From: Pseudomonadales bacterium
GTDB lineage: Bacteria > Pseudomonadota > Gammaproteobacteria > Pseudomonadales > Azotimanducaceae
Reading direction: 5' to 3'
Length of the DNA stretch: 13,306 nt
NCBI GenBank assembly: GCA_022448765.1
Contig: JAKUTI010000050.1
Coordinates: 1 to 13,306 of the forward strand
The notes under the pieces were generated by a model, which was not told where the DNA came from, searched no databases, and was given only the letters and a program-made list of their open reading frames with translations. Shown here in pieces: positions 6,338-13,306 of the stretch (its first letter is position 1; every line of letters begins with the position of its first letter). Position numbers and translations under genes: made by a program.

Positions 6338-6970
6338 ATGACTGAACAACCCGGCCTGTTTGACACCATCTATAACTGCCGCGCCATGCGTCGCCTAAAA
6401 ACCGACCCCGTCCCGGAGGAAGAGATCCTCCAATTGATCGAAGCCGCAAACCAGGCCCCTACCGGTTCCAACCAGCAGGGCGCGCGATGGATCGTGGTAC
6501 GGGATCCGGATCAGCGAAAAACGCTTGCCGATTTGAATCGATCCGCAGTGGAAGCGTACATCGGACCAACCTCGGGACGACCTACTGCCCTAGCGCATCA
6601 AGAAGCTGATAAGCGCTTGCGAATGCTCAACGCCGTGCTCTGGCAGGCCGAGCACATGCACGAGATTCCCGTCCTAATCGTCGCTTGTTACCAGTTTGAT
6701 GGCCCAGTCGGCGATGGCGTACCGAGCGGTGGCGGTGGATCGATCTGGCCCGCAGTCCAAAACCTGCTGCTGGCGGCACGTGCATTGGGTCTGGGGGCGG
6801 CACCAACTACCCTGGGATTATCCAATCCCATCGCAGTACGAAAAACACTGAATCTTCCCAACGACATGGCCGCTTATTGTCTTATCCCCGTGGGGTACCC
6901 GCTTGGGAATTTCGGCCCCGTGACGCGATTACCGGTTGCCGAGACGGTTCGATGGGACCGGTGGACATAG
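6338..6970 (+). CDS. Nitroreductase-family FMN oxidoreductase
   Basis: A 210-residue nitroreductase-fold flavoprotein. Visible: the N-terminal CRAMRRLKTDPVP segment (14-26), whose Arg residues bind FMN phosphate; APTGSNQQGARWIVV (40-54), another FMN contact; a Gly/Ser loop at 131-135 leading into the helix IWPAVQNLLLAARALGLG (136-153); and the closing LIPVGYPLG (182-190). These enzymes are cytoplasmic NAD(P)H-dependent dimers that reduce nitro groups, quinones or conjugated double bonds, and some act as desaturases or dehydrogenases. In an operon with a dienoyl-CoA isomerase, reduction of a conjugated enone or dienoyl intermediate is a reasonable guess but nothing in the sequence proves it. 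It lies 22 bp after the isomerase gene and 44 bp before the symporter gene. Confidence 0.9.
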   Translation: MTEQPGLFDTIYNCRAMRRLKTDPVPEEEILQLIEAANQAPTGSNQQGARWIVVRDPDQRKTLADLNRSAVEAYIGPTSGRPTALAHQEADKRLRMLNAVLWQAEHMHEIPVLIVACYQFDGPVGDGVPSGGGGSIWPAVQNLLLAARALGLGAAPTTLGLSNPIAVRKTLNLPNDMAAYCLIPVGYPLGNFGPVTRLPVAETVRWDRWT

Positions 6971-7014
6971 CATAATGACGGCAATCCCCGCGAGCCCATA
7001 ACCAAGGAAATGAT

Positions 7015-8577
7015 ATGGATCTAGCAACGTGGTCTTGGATATTCATGGTGGTTTATATCGGTGGCATGTTAGCCATCGGCGTCATTGGACAACGTCGGGT
7101 TAAGCACGCGGACGATTTTGCTACGGCCCGCGGCTCGTACGGACCCATTTTTCTAGCTTTCGCGTTTGCGGCAACGACGGCTAGCGGTGCAACGTTTCTC
7201 GGCGGTCCGGGACTGGGATACCAGTGGGGGTTCGCTTCGCAATGGGGGAATTTTCTCTACCCGATCGGGGTGTATTTTGGCGTCCTGATATCAATGCGTC
7301 TTATTGCGACCACGGGGAACCGCTTCGGTAACCGATCCATTCCCGAGTACCTAGGCGATCGATACCAGTCCGAGGGTATTCGCATCATGGTGTCCATTTT
7401 TTCGTTGGTCTTATTCTTCTACCTTGCGGGTCAGTTGGTTTCAGGACTCGTGATGTTCGAAATTTTTCTCGGTCTCCCGCCATTCTGGGCACTGTTGATC
7501 ACGACCACCGTGCTCCTTTTTTACGTCGTTCTCGGTGGCGCACACGCCGACATACTTACCGATGGGGTCCAAGGCGTCATGATGCTCATCCTGGCCATTG
7601 TCGTGATCGTCTTGGCGCTCACCGGTTTCGGCATAGAAGGAGGTTTATCGGGTTTGATTGATCGGTTGGAGGCGCAGAACAGCAATCTGGTACAACCACT
7701 CAATCCTGAATCGGCTCTGACACACTCTTGGTGGGCAATCATTGCCGTACTTTTTGCACACATCCCGCTTGGGCTGCTTCCCCATCTTGGCAACAAGCTT
7801 TGGGCTCTAAAAGGCGTGGGCGATCAACGCAGGTTTATCAAACTGGCGTTTCTATTTGGATTGACGCTGGGGATGATGGGACTTGGTGGTTTACTCGCGA
7901 GAGCCCTGCTCGGGGACGCGTTACTGCTTGAGGGCGCCAACCCCAATCAAGCGCTGCCACTCGTGTTTATCGAGTTGTTCCCGACTTGGTTGGCCGCACT
8001 TATCGGCGTAGGGGTATTGGCTGCGATCATGTCGACCGCGGACGGTCTGGTGGTTTCGTCCTCACAAATCGTCGCAAACGATCTGTACCGGCGATCAATC
8101 GCCCCGCGGCTTAAACAAACGCCTTCCGAAGACGAACTTGATCAGCAAGTCCTCACCATAAGCCGGGTAACGACAGTCGTCGTTCTTATCATCACCATGG
8201 GCTTGGCTTGGATGCTCATGGAAACCAATATTGCGCTGATTGTCTGGATCGGTACCGGAGGGATGATGGCGGCGTTTGCCGGACCCCTCGTGGTGGGTGC
8301 GTTATGGCGCGGCGTGACCCGGGCGGGAGCCTACACTGGCCTCGCGTCTGGTTTCTTTACTTTCCTTATCCTGCACACGCAATTACTGGATCCAGCCTGG
8401 TTTGGCGGCGGCTGGCTGCATGAGGCGGTCGTTTGGTTACATGGTGAGGGGCCAAATCCGTTTTCATGCGCAGCAATGGGTGAAGCGGTATCAATCTGTT
8501 TGACTTTCTTGGTGTCTCGAAGCACCCAACCACTGCCAAAGGCCCATCTCGAGGCCATGTTTTCCGAAACAGCATAG
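7015..8577 (+). CDS. Sodium:solute symporter (SSS family) permease
   Basis: A 520-residue SSS-family transporter of the LeuT-like fold, with about 13 hydrophobic membrane segments, the usual length and topology. Visible family marks: the unwound first core helix AFAATTASGATFLGGPGLGY (50-69); GGAHADILTDGVQGVMM (174-190), corresponding to the SSS signature; and LAAIMSTADGLVVSSSQIVANDLY (335-358), which contains the Ser/Thr residues of the Na2 sodium site. Resemblance is to the proline/pantothenate/acetate-type branch, but the solute cannot be told. Start ATG 7015 has AAGGA six bases upstream. It sits between a flavoprotein and a hydrolase gene in one operon, with only 13 bp to the hydrolase, so it probably brings in the compound that the operon degrades. 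It is an inner-membrane protein. Confidence 0.93.
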   Translation: MDLATWSWIFMVVYIGGMLAIGVIGQRRVKHADDFATARGSYGPIFLAFAFAATTASGATFLGGPGLGYQWGFASQWGNFLYPIGVYFGVLISMRLIATTGNRFGNRSIPEYLGDRYQSEGIRIMVSIFSLVLFFYLAGQLVSGLVMFEIFLGLPPFWALLITTTVLLFYVVLGGAHADILTDGVQGVMMLILAIVVIVLALTGFGIEGGLSGLIDRLEAQNSNLVQPLNPESALTHSWWAIIAVLFAHIPLGLLPHLGNKLWALKGVGDQRRFIKLAFLFGLTLGMMGLGGLLARALLGDALLLEGANPNQALPLVFIELFPTWLAALIGVGVLAAIMSTADGLVVSSSQIVANDLYRRSIAPRLKQTPSEDELDQQVLTISRVTTVVVLIITMGLAWMLMETNIALIVWIGTGGMMAAFAGPLVVGALWRGVTRAGAYTGLASGFFTFLILHTQLLDPAWFGGGWLHEAVVWLHGEGPNPFSCAAMGEAVSICLTFLVSRSTQPLPKAHLEAMFSETA

Positions 8578-8590
8578 AAGCCAATCCAAC

Positions 8591-9676
8591 ATGGGGCTTA
8601 TCAACGTCGACGAAGCGATTCTCTGGCCCGATGGCGCCCCAAACGCGCTCGGCACAGGCGCCATCGACACACCAGCGTTGACTTGCCACGTTGCAAAAGC
8701 GGGTAACGGCTGCGGCATCATCGTCTGTCCCGGAGGCGGTTACCGGGTACTGGCTTCGGATCACGAAGGCTTGCAGGTGGCACGAGCACTTAATCGGATT
8801 GGAATTACCGCGTTTGTACTGCGATATCGCGTCGGCACGCGTTACGGCACCGACATTTCGTTGCTCGACGGTTTGCGCGCAGTTCGGTTCGTCCGTCACC
8901 ACGCTGAAAAGTGGGGGATCAGCCGAGTCGGCATCCTAGGATTTTCAGCAGGTGGGCATCTCGCTGTTTCAGTGGGCACGTACGTTGACGAAGGCAAACA
9001 GGCAGTATGCGATAGCGTCGATCGCGAATCCTGCCGACCTGACTTCTTGGTCCCCATCTACGCAGTCACCAACGGCATCAAACGAGGTCGTAAGGCCGAT
9101 GAGTACACGCCCGCGGATATAAACGTCAGCGCCAATACGCCGCCAACGTTCTTAGTACACACGCATGAGGATCAGATTGTCTCACCAGCACAATCGATTC
9201 TCTTTTATGAAGCCATGCTCGAGGCGGGCGCACAGTGTGAACTTCACATCTACGGATACGGCGAACACGGCGTCGGTCTTGCAGTCGGCGACCCAGAAGT
9301 CAGCGAATGGTTTAGCGCGATGCAGGGTTGGCTGCGTCGATCCGGTTTTCTTTCCGAAAAACCGAGGGTTGCTGTGCACGGAACGCTCACCATCGACGGT
9401 GCGGCGCTCGGAATGGCGTGGGTAAGCTTCGTGCCGAATGATCCATCCGCACCGACAGCGCGTGTCAAATTTAGCCGGGCCGACAACGGTGCTTTCTCAA
9501 TCGATTCTCAGCACGGCCCCACGGAGGGCAGTCATCGCGTCATCGTTCACCATATCAGCGAACAGTATCCTCACGTAGCCTCAGGGGGCTACACCCTTCG
9601 AGACACCATCCGCTACGAAACTACCGTCAACATCGTCAAGTCAAAGAAGATCCAACTGCAACTGACCGGCAGCTAA
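8591..9676 (+). CDS. Alpha/beta hydrolase (esterase) with C-terminal beta-sandwich-like domain
   Basis: A 361-residue protein in two parts. Residues 1-250 are an alpha/beta hydrolase of the acetylesterase/BD-FAE-like type: oxyanion-hole motif CPGGGY (46-51), nucleophile elbow GFSAGGH with Ser119, acid Asp194 in HTHEDQ, and base His226 in GYGEHGVGL. The charge-relay trio is complete and in the right order. Residues 258-361 start VHGTLTIDGAALGMAWVSF and continue with a ...DNGAFSID... strand; this resembles the transthyretin/carboxypeptidase-regulatory-like beta-sandwich often seen in secreted proteins. No signal peptide is visible, so the protein looks cytoplasmic, which is odd for such a domain. 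ATG 8591 follows the symporter stop by 13 bp with only a weak ribosome site, suggesting coupled translation. It probably hydrolyses an ester, acetyl or lactone group of the imported compound. Its stop is 9 bp from that of the convergent Rieske gene. Confidence 0.85.
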   Translation: MGLINVDEAILWPDGAPNALGTGAIDTPALTCHVAKAGNGCGIIVCPGGGYRVLASDHEGLQVARALNRIGITAFVLRYRVGTRYGTDISLLDGLRAVRFVRHHAEKWGISRVGILGFSAGGHLAVSVGTYVDEGKQAVCDSVDRESCRPDFLVPIYAVTNGIKRGRKADEYTPADINVSANTPPTFLVHTHEDQIVSPAQSILFYEAMLEAGAQCELHIYGYGEHGVGLAVGDPEVSEWFSAMQGWLRRSGFLSEKPRVAVHGTLTIDGAALGMAWVSFVPNDPSAPTARVKFSRADNGAFSIDSQHGPTEGSHRVIVHHISEQYPHVASGGYTLRDTIRYETTVNIVKSKKIQLQLTGS

Positions 9677-9685
9677 ACATCCTCG

Positions 9686-10861
9686 TCACGTCGGCGCATC
9701 GGTATACAAGGGCAGTTCCTCCATGCCCAGCGCTTTACGAAAGGTATTGTGGTAGTGGTGCAACGGCGGCTCGTTGCGGCCGAAGATGACGTAGTCCTGT
9801 AGTCCCGATTCGGCAGCTCGTTGTGTCGTTACGGCGAGGGCATAGTCTTCCTTTTCGACCACGGCAGAAAATCCGTCTCCAAAAGATTCGCTCGCCGCGG
9901 GGTTGTCGGCGATCACCTCAGGATCCGCGTAATACCCAACTCGGGAGATCGAACGGCCCGGATCTTTGGGATCGGGATAGACCCTCACGACGATAATCCG
10001 ACGGTTGCTCACGTTGATGACTACGTTTGGGTAGAGGAAATACACAGGAAAACCGCCATGGTGGATATGCCAGTTCGATTCAGGTTGCCCACGCAACTGA
10101 TCGATGGACTTCAGGCATAGCACCATCCGGTGATTACGCTCATACGAACGATACGAAAGCACGTCCCCATGAAAGCTGTTGGCAAGCGTGTTGCGATGCA
10201 ATCGCTTGAAGTGATAAGTCTCTCCAAATGTATCGGTCGCCAACTTCCAGTTGAGTCTCATATCAAAGGATTGTTCGCCAATAAACGTGTACTGATCCCA
10301 ACGCCAATGGGTTAAATCGTCATCCAGTCCCTCAAACAGACCATCGGCATCAATAGTCCCTTCAGGGTCCATGCTGACCCAGAGAAATCCATGTTTTTCC
10401 ATTGCCGGCAGTTCAATGAGACCCCGACATGTTGAATCAAATTCGCCGAAATGCTCCCGCATCGGAATACCCACGAGCGAGCCCGTCGAGTCATACGTCC
10501 ACCCATGAAACATGCATGAGAACTTCGAGCTCGTGCCCCGTCTTTCATGCACAACCATCGAGCCTCGATGTCGGCAAGAATTCAGAAATGCTCGAAATTT
10601 CCCAGACGCATCTCGAGTACCAAGAACCGGGACCCCCACGTCGTCACACGTGATAAAGGAATTGGGCTCAGGCAGATCACCGCTCAAGCCGATCACCTGC
10701 GGATGACCCAGGAAAAACGTTCCCCATTCTTTATTCAACAAGTCTTGGCTTGTGTAGGTATCTGTCGGGCACATGCGAATGCCACCGGCGTCTGCATTTA
10801 CACCTGCATCAAGTTGACCCATCAATTCGCGCAGGATTTCTATCTGGACTTCTTGGCGCAT
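9686..10861 (-). CDS. Rieske [2Fe-2S] ring-hydroxylating oxygenase alpha subunit
   Basis: A 391-residue Rieske non-heme iron oxygenase catalytic subunit. The Rieske cluster ligands are Cys96-x-His98 and Cys116-x2-His119 (CRHRG and CMFHGW). The C-terminal catalytic domain has the mononuclear iron ligands His217 and His222 in GETYHFKRLH and a likely Asp339 in EKEDYALAV. The residue that bridges Rieske and iron sites between subunits is Glu214, not the Asp of naphthalene dioxygenase; Glu is seen in CntA/GbcA-like and other alpha-only enzymes. No beta subunit, ferredoxin or reductase gene lies in the window, so electron donors must come from elsewhere. The frame is open to 10942, but ATG 10861 is preceded by GGAG at eight bases and avoids overlap with the divergent SDR gene. 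Expected reaction: O2-dependent hydroxylation or oxidative demethylation; the substrate is unknown. Confidence 0.9.
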   Translation of the reverse strand: MRQEVQIEILRELMGQLDAGVNADAGGIRMCPTDTYTSQDLLNKEWGTFFLGHPQVIGLSGDLPEPNSFITCDDVGVPVLGTRDASGKFRAFLNSCRHRGSMVVHERRGTSSKFSCMFHGWTYDSTGSLVGIPMREHFGEFDSTCRGLIELPAMEKHGFLWVSMDPEGTIDADGLFEGLDDDLTHWRWDQYTFIGEQSFDMRLNWKLATDTFGETYHFKRLHRNTLANSFHGDVLSYRSYERNHRMVLCLKSIDQLRGQPESNWHIHHGGFPVYFLYPNVVINVSNRRIIVVRVYPDPKDPGRSISRVGYYADPEVIADNPAASESFGDGFSAVVEKEDYALAVTTQRAAESGLQDYVIFGRNEPPLHHYHNTFRKALGMEELPLYTDAPT

Positions 10862-10929
10862 GAAATCTTCTCCAGCCCCGGTTACGAAAAAACATGCTAG
10901 CGAAGGCGCGACGTTGTACGCTACCAGCC
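10862..10929. promoter_or_regulatory. 68-bp divergent promoter region, Rieske / SDR
   Basis: This short gap separates the divergent Rieske and SDR starts and must hold any promoters for both. The Rieske side has GGAGAAGA (10866-10873, minus strand). On the SDR side I see no Shine-Dalgarno before ATG 10930. An ATG at 10894 in the same frame also lacks one. I find no convincing -35/-10 pair and no copy of the dyad at 5271. Confidence 0.35.
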
Positions 10930-11721
10930 ATGAGCGAAACATTTTATGAACATCTATTTGGGGTGAGAGACAAGGTCGTTCTGGTTACCGGAGGCACCCG
11001 AGGCATTGGCTTGATGATTGCCGAGGGTTTGGTTCGCTGCGGTGCACGAGTCTATATCTCGTCGCGGAAGGAAGACGCTTGCCGAGAAGCGGAGGCGAAG
11101 CTCTCCCAATTCGGAGCATGCGTCGCCATCCCTTGCGATATTTCAACCATCGCGGGCTGCCAGGAACTCGCCCGAACGCTCCAAGCGACGGAAGACAAAC
11201 TGCACGTCCTGGTCAATAACGCCGGATTAACGTGGAGCTTAGATATCGACGAATTCACCGAAAAGGCCTGGGATCGGGTCATGGATTTGGATGTCAAAAG
11301 CCCATTCTTTCTCGCCCAAGCGTTGCTACCCCAACTTCGCGCCGCTGCGACTCCGGAACAGCGAAGTTCCATCATTAACGTCACCTCTGTTAACGGACTT
11401 AAGCCGGGTGGACTACGAAACTATTCCTATGTCGCCGCCAAAGCAGGCTTAGGTCAATTGACTGCGCAGATGGCGCGAGATCTCATCGACGACCACATCA
11501 ACGTTAACGCGATCGCTCCAGGGCCCTTCAAATCAAAAATGACCGCGCCGCTTTACGCGACCGACGAAATGGAGGCTCAAGTGCGGGAAAGCTTCCCAAT
11601 GAAGCGCTGGGGATCGATGGAAGACGCGTCGGGTCTAACTATATTTCTCTCATCACGGGCTGGATCCTACCTAACCGGGGTTACCCTTCCCTGTGACGGC
11701 GGATCAACCACAATCGGCTGA
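10930..11721 (+). CDS. SDR-family NAD(P)-dependent oxidoreductase
   Basis: A 263-residue classical short-chain dehydrogenase/reductase. Visible: the cofactor loop TGGTRGIG (20-27), the basic SSRK at 44-47 suggesting NADP(H), NNAG (96-99), catalytic Ser153, Tyr167 and Lys171 (YVAAK), and the closing LTGVTLPCDGG (248-258). The fourth member of the catalytic tetrad, normally Asn in a DLNVKS motif, is Asp121 here (DLDVKSPFF). The N-terminal FYEHLFGVRDKVVLVTGG and the AIAPGPFKSKM segment resemble a proteobacterial subgroup related to RhlG-type reductases. Start ATG 10930 is chosen because it gives the family-typical N-terminus; ATG 10894 in frame would add 12 residues, and neither has a good ribosome site. 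It is likely to oxidise or reduce a hydroxyl/keto group in the pathway. Transcribed divergently from the Rieske gene. Confidence 0.9.
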   Translation: MSETFYEHLFGVRDKVVLVTGGTRGIGLMIAEGLVRCGARVYISSRKEDACREAEAKLSQFGACVAIPCDISTIAGCQELARTLQATEDKLHVLVNNAGLTWSLDIDEFTEKAWDRVMDLDVKSPFFLAQALLPQLRAAATPEQRSSIINVTSVNGLKPGGLRNYSYVAAKAGLGQLTAQMARDLIDDHINVNAIAPGPFKSKMTAPLYATDEMEAQVRESFPMKRWGSMEDASGLTIFLSSRAGSYLTGVTLPCDGGSTTIG

Positions 11722-11731
11722 ATAAATCTGC

Positions 11732-11759
11732 CCAAGGAGACGTTTTAACTCTTCCTTGG
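11732..11759. terminator. Weak hairpin between convergent genes
   Basis: CCAAGGA (11732-11738) and TCCTTGG (11753-11759) form a 7-bp stem with a 14-base loop, 10 bp after the SDR stop in the gap between convergent SDR and isomerase genes. There is no following T-run on either strand, so it is at best a weak or Rho-assisted terminator. The remainder of 11722-11895 holds no ORF, tRNA-like fold or promoter that I can recognise. Confidence 0.3.
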
Positions 11760-11895
11760 CCACAACCCGAGGGCCTGACCCGCTGGAACCGTATATTTGC
11801 ATGGCTTCAGTCGCATGTCTAAGTACGCCGTGCCATTACGCCTACGAACAAAACTAGGCTAGAGAGTGGCAGCCGTTCCCCTAGAAAATGCGTGA

Positions 11896-12645
11896 CTATC
11901 TCTCCGCACCTCGGACCCGAGAAAATTCACCCGGGTTACGCAGCATGTGAGCCGCGCCATGGGTTTCGTTGATAGCAGCGTTTTCACCGTACAAACGTTC
12001 CTTCATCCACCCCAACACTTCCCGGTTCTTCGCCACGCCGAGCTGCCGCTCCGCGGTCTGCAATGCGACCGGACGGACGTTCTCCAAACTCGTCGTCGCG
12101 TGCACGAAACCGGCGTCCTTGGCTGCCGGGCCCGTCCAGCGTCGCGCAAGCACAACCGTCTCGTGAAAAGCACCCATCGGAATCTTATGTCGAAAAAGTG
12201 CCAACTCAGGCTCTGGAATCGTCATGCCGAGTTCCACTTCATTCGCGCACAAGTAGCCTCGATCTTCTCGCATGATCCGCAGGTCGTGGCAAAGCGCGAT
12301 CATGAATCCAGCACCGAAGGCATGGCCATTCACAGCTGCCACCGTTGGGACGGGAAACGTGATCAAGCGAGCACAAAGTGCCATGTATTCGCTTCCAAAG
12401 ACGTCCCGATCGCCGCCAGGATGCTCGTCCTTTGCCGCCATCCATTCTAAATCGAGTCCGTTAGAGAAAAATTTTTCGTTGACCGACGACGTGACCATGG
12501 CGATTGGATCTGAGGACGTCTCAACCTCATCGAGCGCAGCGTTAAACGCACGAACAAACGACGTATTCCATCGGTTTTCGTCGGCCTTCATCGACAGCAC
12601 AAAAACGTCGCCCTCGCGATCGAGCTGGATTAGATCGCCTTTCAT
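11896..12645 (-). CDS. Enoyl-CoA hydratase/isomerase, ECI-like delta3-delta2-enoyl-CoA isomerase
   Basis: A 249-residue crotonase-fold protein. Oxyanion-hole segments are FFSNGLDLEW (59-68) and AVNGHAFGAGFMIAL (104-118). The region HDLRIMREDRGYLCANEVELGMTIPEPELALFR (120-152) resembles plant-type delta3-delta2-enoyl-CoA isomerases (SEVDIGLPIPDYF-like), which shift a 3-double bond to the 2-position for beta-oxidation; Glu136 sits where the catalytic acid is expected, with Glu138 nearby. It is shorter than typical bacterial enoyl-CoA hydratases, which carry two catalytic Glu residues at other positions. ATG 12645 overlaps the TGA of the upstream GST gene by 4 bp (ATGA), so the two are translationally coupled. 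It converges on the SDR gene with a 174-bp gap. Isomerase rather than hydratase is favoured but not certain. Confidence 0.83.
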   Translation of the reverse strand: MKGDLIQLDREGDVFVLSMKADENRWNTSFVRAFNAALDEVETSSDPIAMVTSSVNEKFFSNGLDLEWMAAKDEHPGGDRDVFGSEYMALCARLITFPVPTVAAVNGHAFGAGFMIALCHDLRIMREDRGYLCANEVELGMTIPEPELALFRHKIPMGAFHETVVLARRWTGPAAKDAGFVHATTSLENVRPVALQTAERQLGVAKNREVLGWMKERLYGENAAINETHGAAHMLRNPGEFSRVRGAER

Positions 12646-13306
12646 GTGACCGCCCGAACCGCTTCTTCGCGCGCTTGACGGACTGTTTCGTTGGTTTGAT
12701 TGAAGAGTAGTTCGCGACGTTGCTTTTCTTCTTCCGCCGACAATTCGCGTCGACCCAAATCGCGGCCCACCCGATAGCCTTTCTCTACCGCTGGCCGTTC
12801 ACGAACATCATCCACCCACCGCTTTAGATTCGGAAACGTTGCCCACATTTCTTCATCGAGCATACGCCCGATCAACATGGCCCAAGGCCACGTGATCATA
12901 TCGGCAATGGTGTACTCCGAGCCTGCCAAATATTCGTTAACAGATAGTTGCGCGTCCATCACCCCCGATAATCGATCGACCTCGCCAACGAAACGCTTAA
13001 TCCCGTACTCAAGTTGTTTAGGATCCTCGACGATGTTACGCCCGTAGTTCTTGAAGTGATTGGCGTTACCCATCATCGGTCCCAGATTGGCCATCTGCCA
13101 ATGCACCCATTGCATCACCCTGGCTCTTTCCCGTGGCGTGGCAGGAAGAAACTCACCTTGCTTGTCAGCTAGATACTCAAGAATCGCACCAGATTCGAAT
13201 ATAGTGACGGGATCGCCGCCATCCGTGGGTTTGTGGTCAACGATAGCCGGCAGCAGATTATTGGGAATGATCCTTAAGAACTCGTGCCGGAACTGATCGC
13301 CACCCC
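12642..13306 (-). CDS. Nu-class (YfcG-like) glutathione S-transferase, 5' end outside window
   Basis: The frame is open to the right edge, giving at least 220 residues; an apparent start near 13118 is internal. The visible N-terminal part begins GGDQFRHEFLRIIPNN and continues LLPAIVDHKPTDGG, then IFESGAILEYLADKQGEFLP, which is the thioredoxin-fold domain with the Glu-Ser glutathione contact. The all-helical domain follows (MQWVHWQMANLGPMMGNANHF). This closely resembles E. coli YfcG, a Nu-class GST with disulfide-bond reductase activity; about 35 N-terminal residues should be missing. The C-terminus is about 35 residues longer than YfcG and is charged and helical (ELSAEEEKQRRELL...). It shares an ATGA overlap with the ECI-like gene. 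A role in glutathione-dependent handling of electrophilic intermediates is plausible but not shown. Confidence 0.88.
   Translation of the reverse strand, partial: GGDQFRHEFLRIIPNNLLPAIVDHKPTDGGDPVTIFESGAILEYLADKQGEFLPATPRERARVMQWVHWQMANLGPMMGNANHFKNYGRNIVEDPKQLEYGIKRFVGEVDRLSGVMDAQLSVNEYLAGSEYTIADMITWPWAMLIGRMLDEEMWATFPNLKRWVDDVRERPAVEKGYRVGRDLGRRELSAEEEKQRRELLFNQTNETVRQAREEAVRAVT

Noticed and set aside
8366..8902. 178-residue minus-strand frame across the symporter/hydrolase junction
   Set aside because: Both plus-strand genes are complete with family motifs here; the reverse frame shows no motif or ribosome site.
10862..10942. 27-residue N-terminal extension of the Rieske protein
   Set aside because: It would overlap the divergent SDR start, and GGAG is correctly spaced before ATG 10861. 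A membrane leader is not expected in this family.
11722..11895. tRNA or small RNA in the gap between the SDR and ECI-like genes
   Set aside because: No cloverleaf, T-loop motif (GTTCRANNC) or strong promoter-terminator pair could be found on either strand.
11947..12450. 167-residue plus-strand frame antisense to the ECI-like gene
   Set aside because: The minus-strand crotonase motifs are intact; the plus frame is Arg/His/Cys-rich noise.

Overview
The window is a gene-dense (about 93% coding) piece of a bacterial chromosome of moderately high GC. It carries 13 recognisable protein genes; the first and last run off the window edges. I see no RNA gene, insertion sequence, CRISPR array or phage gene. 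Gene content (Nu-class/YfcG-like GST, GMC dehydrogenase, sodium symporter, MATE exporter, several acyl-CoA enzymes) suggests a heterotrophic proteobacterium, perhaps a gammaproteobacterium. That placement is inference from protein resemblance only.

Layout. (1) A 3'-complete MATE exporter (1-925, +) converges on a four-gene minus-strand operon (5211 down to 922): DUF35 Zn-ribbon/OB-fold protein, thiolase-superfamily enzyme, MaoC-type double-hotdog hydratase, GMC FAD oxidoreductase. (2) A 279-bp divergent control region (5212-5490) holds a 27-bp dyad, a possible extended -10 box and a possible 42-residue leader ORF. (3) A four-gene plus-strand operon (5491-9676) follows: delta3,5-delta2,4-dienoyl-CoA isomerase, nitroreductase-family flavoprotein, sodium:solute symporter, alpha/beta hydrolase with a C-terminal beta-sandwich-like domain. 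(4) A Rieske oxygenase alpha subunit (-) and an SDR dehydrogenase (+) are divergent across 68 bp. (5) An ECI-like enoyl-CoA isomerase (-) overlaps by 4 bp a Nu-class GST (-) that leaves the window at the right edge.

Together the genes read as a catabolic island for an imported, probably esterified or lactone-bearing, unsaturated or branched/alicyclic compound: symporter for uptake, hydrolase for ester opening, Rieske oxygenase, SDR and GMC dehydrogenase for oxidation, two different isomerases to move double bonds, then hydration (MaoC) and C-C cleavage (thiolase-fold protein with DUF35 partner). The most interesting part is the DUF35-thiolase-MaoC unit. Its organisation recalls the actinobacterial steroid side-chain hydratase/aldolase set (ChsH1-ChsH2/Ltp2), and the thiolase has YDSF where SCP2-type thiolases have HDCF, which points to a retro-aldolase rather than a thiolase. 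The actual substrate cannot be told from this window; no acyl-CoA ligase, acyl-CoA dehydrogenase or regulator gene is present.
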